Source: Sacculina carcini (lineage: Eukaryota; Arthropoda; Thecostraca; Sacculinidae). From it: a stretch of 64,000 nucleotides of DNA. The stretch lies in NCBI GenBank assembly GCA_916048095.2, contig OU696578.1, positions 6,548,287 through 6,612,286 of the forward strand, written 5' to 3'. Positions 7,299-15,889 of this stretch are shown one piece after another. Below the pieces are notes generated by a model. It saw only the letters and a list, made by a program, of their open reading frames with translations, had not been told where the DNA came from and did no database searches. Position 1 is the first letter of the stretch, and each line of letters begins with the position of its first letter. A program made the position numbers and the translations under genes.

Positions 7299-10243
7299 AG
7301 GCGCTACCTATACTTGTTGGTGCAGTAAATAGAAAGCCAGTTCGAGTATTATTGGATACTGGGTGCACAAAGTCGGTCGTTGGGTGTTGGGTTGTGCCAA
7401 AGTATCATGTGAGAGCAGGAGTGTTATATGGCGTTGACGGGAAAATGGTGACTACTCTGGGAAGCACAAGAATTTCGTTGGACATTCGAGGAAGGAACGT
7501 TGAACTAGAGTGCACCGTTATGGGTAGATTAATTCCTGGTGTGGATGTGATTGCCGGTATGGATTTTGTCAGGGCTACTGGGGGATTTAGATGGAGAAAT
7601 GAGGAAATCGTGTTCGAAGAAGTGATGAATAATGAGTCTGTGGTGCCGACGTCAAACATTCATAAGGTTGTGCAGTGTGCTACGGGAGAGAAGAAAATAT
7701 TAAGACCGGCAAGTCATTCACGAGGTCGCATTAAGATAAACGACAGCGATTTTTCTGCCGAATTTGATGGGATTTCATGGGTGGTCAAGTGGTTTTGGAA
7801 GAACAATCAACCTGCTGTGACTAAGAATCAGATTGCCTACTATGATACCGCTAGATCGGAACAGGTGACTGCGAGAATGGAAAATGAAATATGTTCATGG
7901 ATTGAGAAAGGCTGGTTGAAAAGATGTGAGAATCAGCGTGACAGGAAAGGGATAATTCCATTGATGGCCGTCGTTCACGAAAATAAAGACAAAGTGAGAC
8001 CAGTAATGGATTTTCGTGAGGTCAACAAATCGGTAGAGAGCAATCCTGGTGTTGACGCTGCAGTTTGTCCCGAAACCCTCCGACATTGGCGACGAATGTC
8101 TGATAATCTCAAGATTGTTGATCTCCAGTCAGCATATTTACAAGTGAGAGTAGATGAGAGTTTATGGCCATACCAGCGCGTGATGTTTCGAGGAGTTTTG
8201 TATTACCTTACAAGACTTGGCTTCGGTCTATCAAGTGCGCCAAAAATAATGACCAAGATTGTGAAGAAGGTGTTAGAACAGGACGAAAGGGTGAAGGAGG
8301 CTACAGACTGCTATATTGATGATGTCATCGTAGATGAGAACGTTATTTCAGCTGAGAGTGTTGTCGAACATCTTTCTCGATTTGGGCTGGTGGCGAAGCC
8401 GCCAGAAGAGCTGAACGGTGGTCGCGTATTGGGGTTAGCGCTGAAAAATAACGATAAAGGAGAGCTTTGGTTCGGTAGAGGCAACAAGCTTCCTCAAGTT
8501 GCTGATGTGAATGACTATTTGAGTCGACGGGAGTTATTTGCGATTTGTGGGAAGATTGTTGGCCACTATCCTGTGTGTGGGTGGGCCAGAGTGGCTTGCA
8601 GTTTTATTAAGAGAGCATGTGAGGGTCGCAGATGGGATGATGAAATTGGAAGTACGGCTGTGAACATGTTGAAAGAATTGCTTAATAGGATTGAAACAGA
8701 CGATCCAGTGAAGGGAAAATTTTGCGTTTCGTCCACCAGTGAAGGTCGTGCATGGTGCGATGCGAGCAGCTTGGCTGTGGGTGTTGTGTTAGAAATCGGA
8801 GACTACAGAGTGGAAGATGCGGCATGGCTCCGAAAGGGTGACGATTGTCAACATATTAACTTAGCTGAACTGGATGCGGTACTAAAGGGTTTAAATCTTG
8901 CTTTGAAGTGGAACCTCAAGAAGATTGAAATTATGACTGATTCTGTGACTGTTATGAGGTGGGTGAAGTCAACGCTGGAGGGCGATCAAAGAATAAAGGT
9001 GACTGGAATGTCGGAAATCTTAGTGAAAAGAAGACTCTCCGTTTTGAAAGATTTAGTCGCGGAATTGAATTTGGTGGTTACTGTCTCTTTTGTTCCTTCT
9101 AGTTTGAACAAGGCCGATGCGATGACCAGAGTCGGAAAAAGGTGGTTAACGAGTAAAAGTAGAGTAACGAAAACGGAACCTGGAAAGTTAAATAGTGGAT
9201 TATGTGCTGTATCTGTTGATGTTCTTCATCAAGATCACCATTTCGGTGTCAATAGGACCTTACAGCTAGCAAGATTAGTGAGGAATGATGTGACTAAAGA
9301 TGATGTCGAGCGATGTGTGAGAAATTGCGCCCAATGTCGTATGGTAGATCCTGCGCCCGCACGACACGAGACTGGAAATCTGAATGTTGACAAGAATTGG
9401 TTGCGATTGTCAGTGGATACCACTCATTATCAGGGTCGATGCTACTTAACTGTGGTTGACTGTGGTCCTAGTCGCTTCGCAATCTGGAGACAAGTCGGCT
9501 CAGAGAACTCGAGAGACGTTGTAGACAACCTGGAGCAGATATTCACAGAACGAGGGCCTCCGTCAGAAATTTTGATCGATAACAGCAGGACTTTCAGATC
9601 CAGTCAACTCGAGAACTTATGTCGAAAATGGAATGTTCGACGAAGATTTCGTGCCGCTTATCGACCGTCGGGGAACGGCATTGTTGAACGGAACCACCGG
9701 ACGATTAAGCGTGCTGCAGCAAGAACGGGAGGATCACCATTAGATGCGGTGTTTTACTATAATTTAGCCGTGCATGACACTGGAAACCTGAGTATTTCAC
9801 CGAGTTCATCTATTTACAATTATCAATGGAGGCATCCCCGATCTGAGCCGAAACTACTGGAGACTGACACCGCGTGTAGATATAGGGTTGGACAAAAAGT
9901 ACTAGTCAAGCCTCCCAATGCTAGATGTACGTCTAAATGGATGAAAGGAAGAATCACAGGTATAATATCCGCAAACAATGTAGAAGTCGACGGGATGCCA
10001 CGACATATTCTAGATGTGCGTGCTGATGGCGAAAGTGATGCCACCTGTCGCGACACAATTGACAGAGATGCGCAGGCAGCGAGGAATACAGAAGCAAGAT
10101 GGCACACACTTTTAGATGATAGTGACGTGGATGATGCTTCTGTTGATGAGAGCGATGTTTCTGAAGTTCGCGTAGATGTCAATCCACGCAGATCGGCCAG
10201 AACAAGGAGACCGCCAAGATGGTTACAGGAATATGCATATTGA
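7250..10243 (+). CDS. pol: Pol polyprotein: protease, reverse transcriptase, RNase H, integrase
   Basis: Made as a Gag-Pol fusion by -1 frameshifting; its open frame extends upstream to 7139. Numbering from the Met codon at 7139: aspartic protease motif DTG at 73-75; reverse transcriptase with RPVMDFREVNK and the catalytic YIDD box at 392-395 (8312-8323); RNase H beginning WCDASS near 539, with AELDAV and TDSVTV following; an HHCC zinc-binding stretch near 698-730 (HHFGVNRT... CVRNCAQC); and the integrase triad D760, D814, E850, with 35 residues between the last two, as in DD35E enzymes. All expected catalytic residues are present and no stop interrupts the frame, so the protein should be functional. 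The C-terminal tail is basic and has no chromodomain. It ends 19 bp before the 3' LTR. Confidence 0.95.
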   Translation, partial: REWRSFCAGSSSESSIKALPILVGAVNRKPVRVLLDTGCTKSVVGCWVVPKYHVRAGVLYGVDGKMVTTLGSTRISLDIRGRNVELECTVMGRLIPGVDVIAGMDFVRATGGFRWRNEEIVFEEVMNNESVVPTSNIHKVVQCATGEKKILRPASHSRGRIKINDSDFSAEFDGISWVVKWFWKNNQPAVTKNQIAYYDTARSEQVTARMENEICSWIEKGWLKRCENQRDRKGIIPLMAVVHENKDKVRPVMDFREVNKSVESNPGVDAAVCPETLRHWRRMSDNLKIVDLQSAYLQVRVDESLWPYQRVMFRGVLYYLTRLGFGLSSAPKIMTKIVKKVLEQDERVKEATDCYIDDVIVDENVISAESVVEHLSRFGLVAKPPEELNGGRVLGLALKNNDKGELWFGRGNKLPQVADVNDYLSRRELFAICGKIVGHYPVCGWARVACSFIKRACEGRRWDDEIGSTAVNMLKELLNRIETDDPVKGKFCVSSTSEGRAWCDASSLAVGVVLEIGDYRVEDAAWLRKGDDCQHINLAELDAVLKGLNLALKWNLKKIEIMTDSVTVMRWVKSTLEGDQRIKVTGMSEILVKRRLSVLKDLVAELNLVVTVSFVPSSLNKADAMTRVGKRWLTSKSRVTKTEPGKLNSGLCAVSVDVLHQDHHFGVNRTLQLARLVRNDVTKDDVERCVRNCAQCRMVDPAPARHETGNLNVDKNWLRLSVDTTHYQGRCYLTVVDCGPSRFAIWRQVGSENSRDVVDNLEQIFTERGPPSEILIDNSRTFRSSQLENLCRKWNVRRRFRAAYRPSGNGIVERNHRTIKRAAARTGGSPLDAVFYYNLAVHDTGNLSISPSSSIYNYQWRHPRSEPKLLETDTACRYRVGQKVLVKPPNARCTSKWMKGRITGIISANNVEVDGMPRHILDVRADGESDATCRDTIDRDAQAARNTEARWHTLLDDSDVDDASVDESDVSEVRVDVNPRRSARTRRPPRWLQEYAY

Positions 10244-10247
10244 TTTT

Positions 10248-10262
10248 GAGATCAGGAGGGCG
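10248..10262 (+). other. Polypurine tract
   Basis: A purine-rich stretch GAGATCAGGAGGG immediately precedes the 3' LTR, the expected place for the plus-strand primer. Confidence 0.6.
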
Positions 10263-10553
10263 TGTATTTACTATTTCTTGTATTGTTAACTGTTCAATTA
10301 ATCGCTTCCAATTGTTTGTGCGTTCATATTTGTTTCATTGTATGTATGGATTTGCTGCGTGTATGATGGTTGCTATAGCAACCAGCAATCAACAATGTCG
10401 CGAGATGAGCGAGTTTAGTTGGCTGAAGTAAGAGAGTGTAGTGTGGAGTATGGAATGATTGTCGCTGTAATTTGTTGTATTAGGAGATAGTTGTCGTTAT
10501 TCATTGTGTATTTTTATATTAAATATAGCGAAAAACTGAACAAAAGGATTTCA
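10263..10553 (+). repeat. 3' LTR
   Basis: A 291-bp TG...CA copy of the 5' LTR with one substitution and one A insertion, followed by target duplicate GTACG. It carries the same palindrome at 10368-10383. Confidence 0.96.
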
Positions 10554-10560
10554 GTACGTT

Positions 10561-10690
10561 TGTGTTTACTATTTCCTTGTGTTTGTTAACGTTACATTTA
10601 ACGATCATATGCGTTCTCACTTAATGTATATCTGTTTGTTTGTTTATGTATATCTGTTTGCAGCGAATATCATTCTCTATCGGCAATACA
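10561..10690 (+). repeat. Diverged LTR fragment next to the young element
   Basis: Starting TGTGTTTACTATTTCC, this stretch resembles the first half of the adjacent LTR but is clearly diverged. An older relative appears to have been hit 2 bp before its edge. From 10690 to 11100 the sequence is AT-rich with poly-T and poly-A runs, and nothing else is recognised. Confidence 0.5.
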
Positions 10691-11212
10691 GGCGTTCCGT
10701 CTGAGGATATCTTTTGATCATTTACTCTGAAAACAAACATGAAATAACTTCCATGGACAAAACGATTTTTAGTCACTAGGTTTTCATAAATAAGGCCAAT
10801 GGGTATTTGGATTTGAACTTTGCTACAAGGTGAAATTCTAGATCCTGTGTGTACATTTTTATGCTTTATTTTTTTTTAATATTCACAAAACTATTGGTAA
10901 GTGGTACTAAAATATGTTCAACTATATACTAAATAGCATGATACAATCCTTTTTTTAATTGTGTGTGCAAAGTGTAAAAAACCACAAAAAACAATGGTTG
11001 TTCTGGGGTTTTCTAAAAAAAAACATGTTTTTTATAAAAACGTTTTTTTTAAACCCTGGTAAACAAACGTTTTTTTCAAACCCTGACAAAAAACCTATCC
11101 TTAGGCAGTGGGTGTTTTTATTGAGGCATTAGATAACACCACATGTATGCTTGCTATTCATATAGTACCCAGTGTAAATGTGATTTGTTCTGAAGCAGGT
11201 GTTTCACGTGTC

Positions 11213-11434
11213 ATGTCGCACTTGAGGAGTGTTATGCATCGTGCCCATTCAGTCAACACTAAACTGTTAGCGTCTGGCTGGCAACAACATGCTAGTGCTG
11301 CCAGATTGTCCGTATCGGCTGTCAGACGATGTCCTGCCGGCACGGCCTTCTCTCAGTCGCCACCACATCTCCTTAACGCGTTCACTGAAGATCCCGTTCT
11401 CGGCAAGTATCTGAGACGATACATCGGCGCTGAT
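11213..11434 (+). CDS. Acyl-CoA dehydrogenase (AidB/ACDH-11-like), exon 1
   Basis: Predicted first coding exon of a flavin-dependent acyl-CoA dehydrogenase. The 74 residues begin with an Arg/Ser-rich, acid-poor stretch (MSHLRSVMHRAHS...) that could be a mitochondrial presequence. They continue into AFSQSPPHLLNAFTEDPVL, then GKYLRRYIGAD, which resembles the N-terminal segment of AidB-like enzymes (PP-LxNxFxxDxxLxxYLRR). The exon ends at GAT with the consensus donor GTGAGT (11435), phase 0. The start chosen is the Met at 11213. The frame is open further upstream to 11108, so an additional 5' exon or an earlier start is possible. The next exon is 18.3 kb away. Confidence 0.75.
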
Positions 11435-11559
11435 GTGAGTTTTAGTTGGATTATTCGTGCTCCCTCGGGGAAACGTATTGATATTTACTGATAATATATT
11501 ATGTCACATTTTTCATGAGATATTTTGGTGTTAAAAGTTATACTTGTATGTATTGATTA

Positions 11560-11895
11560 GTTGTTGTTGTTGTTGTCTTAAAGCGCTTTGGCCGAGCTCG
11601 ACCCTTTCGCGCATGTAGTCACACTTCGTCTCAGTTCACATTTCTCTCCGAGCACACATTTATATAGCTCTGTCCAGGCCAGCATCACGTAGGAATTTGA
11701 AAATCAACTTGTAGAGTTCGAAGTTCTTTGAGCCCATAATTGTTCTGAGGCTCGGGGCCAGTTTTTGGTTCTTGCAGTAATGTAAAAGTGGCCGACGATG
11801 CCGGCTATACATCACGCAATGCATAAGAATATGCTCGACAGTGAGTGTGGTGTTACATACAGCACAGGTTAATTCAGCACGGTGGTCAGATCAGA
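11560..11895 (-). pseudogene. C-terminal Cys-His domain of an RNase H-type non-LTR element
   Basis: The minus-strand translation around 11640-11890 includes HRAELTCAVCNTTLTVEHIL, then MHC and a His-Arg-rich segment. This corresponds to the CSACN...QHILVECPSF tail of the complete non-LTR element at 22855-26556. It is the direct continuation of the RNase H remnant at 13690-14340, from which it is split by the insertion at 11896-13688. Confidence 0.65.
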
Positions 11896-12081
11896 TCAGA
11901 TAAGAGACGAGAGTTTGGACTTTACAACGGCACTCTCTGATGCTATTTGTATTTTATCTGTTAACACACAACAGTGCCTTATGTTGGCACTCGAATAACC
12001 GGTCTATACACATACATATGTACCTTAAATTACACTTATAAATGCACATAATCACCCTAAACTGGCACACAACACATTACA

Positions 12082-12161
<80 letters not shown>

Positions 12162-13688
12162 GCAACCTATAAATCACATAACACGTTATATAGCATAGCA
12201 TAGCATAGTTTTTTTCTTTTTTTTCTTCTTCTATTCTACGTATCAACATCCACACCCACCTAGACATATGTCCAGATTTACTCGAACAATTTACAATACA
12301 CACTCACATGACACATATATACAAATCATTAGTTAACGCATACATATAACACAAAATACTACACATAATTTATTATTATTTTTTTTATTCATTTTTTTTA
12401 ACCAACATGCATCGTTAATATTATGTACAAATATGAGTTATGCATAAAAAACTAACACTACATGAATACACGTAACCTACGAACCGTTTACTTTCGGATA
12501 TTATTGTATTTACATCCATACATTAATATAGTAACTAAAAATGCAACACTTCTATAGAAGTTAAAAATGTACCAGCTCAGAATAATAGCTGGAACGGTTT
12601 CAACCATATTGCTATATTCCTACCCCTACTGCATCGGTCCACTCATCTCATCCTTTTCCTTATCGACCAGAATCTCGCTAGTGTTTCCTTCGTGTCCTGG
12701 ATGTAGTCCTTGCAGAATAATACTTCTCCGATTACTTCGTGGTCTTCTCCTTTGTATGGTTGTACTAGTATTGGGTGTTTTACTCGCTCTTCCTGATATG
12801 CTGGGCACCGTAGTATGAAATGCTCGAGGTTTTCCACTTCGTATCCGCAACATTCACATTCCATGCTCTCTCCTTTGAATCTCTTTCTGTCGTTCAGATT
12901 CAAGTTATTTGTGCGGCACTTCAGTAGCAGAATAGATGCTGGTCTATTGTCATACACCTTTTCTTGTCCTCCGAGTTCCTCTCTCCAATCGCTATATATT
13001 CTCAAACTGGATCTTTCCTTGACTTCTTCCTTCCACATTTGTGTGTCCCACTTTCTTATCGTTTCTCGAATACTCTTTTTATCTGCGTTTTCCGTATTTT
13101 TTGCATTCACTCCGATTGACTTAAGTTCGTCTCTAATTCCATTCAGTATTCCTTTCTCTCGATTTTCCTTTTGTACTTCTGAAATTCTTTTGAGGGTTTC
13201 GTTGTTTTCCTTGTTGCAATACGTCAAAAACTTCCATTTTCCTTCCAATATTCTGGCCCTCATCGACGATGCTCCAATTTCGCCTCTCAATGCACTCACA
13301 TGTGTGTAACTCGGCGCTCCTAGAATGCTCCTGTATACTCCGTTTTCAATTCTCTGTAGTTTCTCAATCTCTTGTTTCCTGATATCCACGACGTTGATTC
13401 CATAGAGTATTGCCGGAAGAGCGATTGACTTCCAGAAGGTTTTTCCTATCAATATTTTTGAACAGCTCTTCCTGATCACAGGGTAAGTCAGATACGCCAG
13501 TTTTCTCGCCTTTTCTATCATGGCCTTTCTTTGTTCCCGGAAACAGTTTCTGCCCTCGTTTATGATTAATCCCAAGTATTTCATTGACTCTGCCACCTCT
13601 ATATTTCTCATCTGTTCCGGCTTTTCTCTTGCGTTGAATGCCAGGATTTTGCATTTGTTCTTGTTTGTTTCCAGGTCGTGGTGCTGAA
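11896..13688 (-). mobile_element. 5'-truncated non-LTR retrotransposon inserted in another
   Basis: A minus-strand 3' fragment. Its 5' end (13688) falls inside RT coding and its 3' end is a short GATCA-type microsatellite tail at 11896-11915. The 3' UTR holds a long TA run (12085-12158) and small A/T-rich stretches. The insertion splits the RNase H element between 13690 and 11895. Confidence 0.6.
12085..12158. repeat. TA microsatellite
   Basis: An uninterrupted run of about 37 TA dinucleotides in the 3' untranslated part of the non-LTR fragment. Confidence 0.95.
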
Positions 13689-13695
13689 TTACCAA
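12643..13695 (-). pseudogene. Reverse transcriptase thumb and C-terminal domain fragment
   Basis: An open frame of 350 residues with no intact RT palm. It starts within the segment after the catalytic box (DLETNKNKCKILAFN), then has MKYLGLIINE, LPAILYGINV, RSILGAPSYTHVSALRGEIG, and a Cys-rich terminus CECCGYEVENLEHFILRCPAY. This is the thumb and zinc-binding tail of a non-LTR polymerase. The fragment is 5' truncated: the endonuclease and the catalytic YxDD region are absent. Confidence 0.8.
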
Positions 13696-14340
13696 TTATG
13701 TAGCTGTGAGTTATGTTTGTGTATCCAAGCGTTAGCCGCGTGATGGCTCTTTGCGCACCCCGTGACAGTGTCTCGTCGGTCCACGGTTCGACTGAGTCTT
13801 CTGGCCTAATTTGGCCTAATTTGTGATAATGTTTTTGGCTCTCCCATTCGCGTTCAAAGGAATTTGTTAATTTTAGGTTGATGAACTGTCTTATAGTGGT
13901 TTTGCATATTGGGTAGTTATGGATGACGTCGTCGTATAGCGCCATCTTTACGTCCTGGTCTGCTTTTTCATTACCATGTATTCCGCAATGGCCTGGTATC
14001 CAAATTATTACACATTCTCCACCATAGGCGCTAATTTTATTGAAAATGTGTAAAATGAATAAAAGCATGATGTCAGATGATGATGATTGTATGGTATATT
14101 GCACTGTAGATTTTGAGTCAGTGAATATTAAAACTTTTGTTATTTTGTTTGCCTCCTCTAACATTAGCGCACGATAGACCGCGTACATCTCTGCATTGAA
14201 CACTGACGCATACTGTGGTAGCCGGTATCTGTACACCTCATCGCCACTGTGTTCTTTTATGAGTATTGCACAACCTGTCCTTTATTCTGACTTTGACCCG
14301 TCGGTGTAAATGTGCAGGTGTTCATTGTACCTAAATAAAA
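13690..14340 (-). pseudogene. RNase H domain remnant of an I-type non-LTR element
   Basis: The minus-strand coding contains NAEMYAVYRALMLEE, LIFTDSKSTVQYTI, WIPGHCGIHGNEKAD and RLTLGYTNITHSYIIG, the E, D and D motifs of RNase H followed by the usual linker. Translation breaks at about 13690 where another element was inserted; the missing C-terminus resumes at 11895. Upstream reverse transcriptase sequence is not present. Confidence 0.8.
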
Positions 14341-14387
14341 TATAAATTTACGCATTTGAACACAGCAGTGGAAAGGCATGAGGTTCG

Positions 14388-14632
14388 CGTGAATTTATGC
14401 ATGGGCAAAGCCTCACGGCCCCGGCTGGCACACCGCATGTCCGGCCACACGGGTTTTGCAGTCACCGCCAGCACAGAAACTGCACGGCTGCGCGCACACG
14501 AAACCCGCATTGCGACAATTGGGCTATCACTTTAAGAAACGAACCCATCCGTTTCACCTCGCCAGGGAATCGAACCCTGGACCTCTCGTGCACAGAGCGT
14601 GCGTCTTATCCACTCGGCTACGAGGCGGATCA
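14388..14632 (-). mobile_element. tRNA-derived SINE, second family, copy A
   Basis: On the minus strand the head has a perfect A box TAGCCGAGTGG and B box GGTTCGATTCC with a GCCTCGT/GCGAGGT acceptor-like stem. The body, about 170 bp, matches the SINE at 32051-32345. The anticodon arm is too decayed to name the source tRNA. The tail is shorter than in the 32-kb copy. Confidence 0.8.
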
Positions 14633-14639
14633 TTGTACC

Positions 14640-15850
14640 TGTGAGTGAGCTCTGTGAAATACTGATGAAATTTCGCTTGGACCATTGTTGTTTTTTTCCT
14701 CAAGAGTTAGTAATAGTCATAAGTCATAAGTTATTGTCTTTGGTATTGATTAGTAGTTGTCTCCTTGTAGTATTGAATGAATTGCGACGCATTCATAGTT
14801 TGGACTAGTGAAGTTAATCAGAAGTGTTTTCATAATGTCAATAACCTATCCTCGCGAATAATTTCAATGAACTTGAGCCATTTCACATGCAACTAATAAG
14901 AAAGGTTGAAATAATATTGTTCATAGAAAAACCAACCGTGTAATCGATATGGATTTAAACTCAGCATACATCAAACAAACAATGTATTTGATTTAGCGCA
15001 CATACACACGCGCGCGCAACGTAACACCAAAGCTAACACCAAATAGCTATGCACAAACTTCAAATACAGAGCAAATCACATATACAAAGGGTAACACAAT
15101 TAGAGAAAAATATCTACAACAGTATATGTGGGCAATTTTACGCCCGATTCAACATAACAATGCGGACCGCGTGTATTTTATGCTTCACCTCGCTCAATAG
15201 ACTCGAGACTCAGACTACTGACTGCTCAAACGCGAACATACAAGTGACAAAACATGTGACTTCAGCCAATCAGCGATTAGGTTAACAACGCACCGCCGCA
15301 AGCTAAAACCAAAGCGCGGCACACACACAGACATACACTCGTACACGCTGGAACAAGCCTGCCCTGGTACACACACATGCACGCATAGAAACACGGACAG
15401 ACATACACTGACACACTGAAACAGACTTAGCCTAACACACACATACATGCACGGATCATGCATGCTGGATCAGTTGTCAGTTGTCAGTTGTTGCGAGAGG
15501 ACGTGTTTTTTCGGCCCCGAGTTTTTGTGGATTTTTGGAAGTTTTTTTACAGAATTTTGGTGACTGAATGGTGCATGAGTGTCCAGTAGGTGTTGTGTGA
15601 TGTGACTTTGCCGGCGTGCCAGGGCGACGGGGGCATTGATAGTCGATAGAAGCTGCCAAACTTAATAACTTTCGATATCTTTCGATAGTTTTGAATATGT
15701 TTCCGTTATATTTGTTAGATTCGTCAGATTTCCTGCTTCATTTGCTGACATAAATTTGTTAGCAAAAACTCGTGCTGTGAATCTCGCTGGCGCCTCAATT
15801 TTATGCATCAAATGTGGAAATTTTAGAATATTGAATAAAAACGATTAAAG
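14640..15850. other. Unassigned intronic sequence
   Basis: No gene is recognised. At 14979 a TGTATTTGATTTAGCGC motif followed by CA- and CG-rich sequence resembles the non-LTR tail at 60718. CA-rich low-complexity sequence runs from 15310 to 15460. A short CAGTTGT repeat lies at 15472-15490. Confidence 0.5.
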
Positions 15851-15889
15851 TGCTTAGTGTTTGTATTACTGCACTTGGGTACAGGATCG

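Larger units (their letters stand above)
6267..10553 (+). mobile_element. Complete Ty3/gypsy-type LTR retrotransposon
   Basis: A 4287-bp element bounded by TG...CA direct LTRs of 290 and 291 bp. A 5-bp target duplication GTACG lies at 6262-6266 and 10554-10558. The LTRs differ at only two places seen by eye (one substitution, one A insertion), so the insertion is recent. Inside are a 12-nt primer site, gag, and a pol read by a -1 frameshift. Pol order is protease, reverse transcriptase, RNase H, integrase, which defines Ty3/gypsy. No envelope gene or chromodomain is seen. Both reading frames are open, so it could be active. It lies about 660 bp upstream of the first recognised host exon. Confidence 0.96.

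Noticed and set aside
12643..13695. Single-copy host gene of 350 residues
   Set aside because: The sequence is the thumb and zinc tail of a non-LTR polymerase, 5' truncated and ending in a microsatellite tail.
14560..14632. Functional tRNA gene with A and B boxes
   Set aside because: The anticodon arm does not pair properly and the sequence recurs with a shared body and a target duplication at 32051-32345, so it is a SINE.
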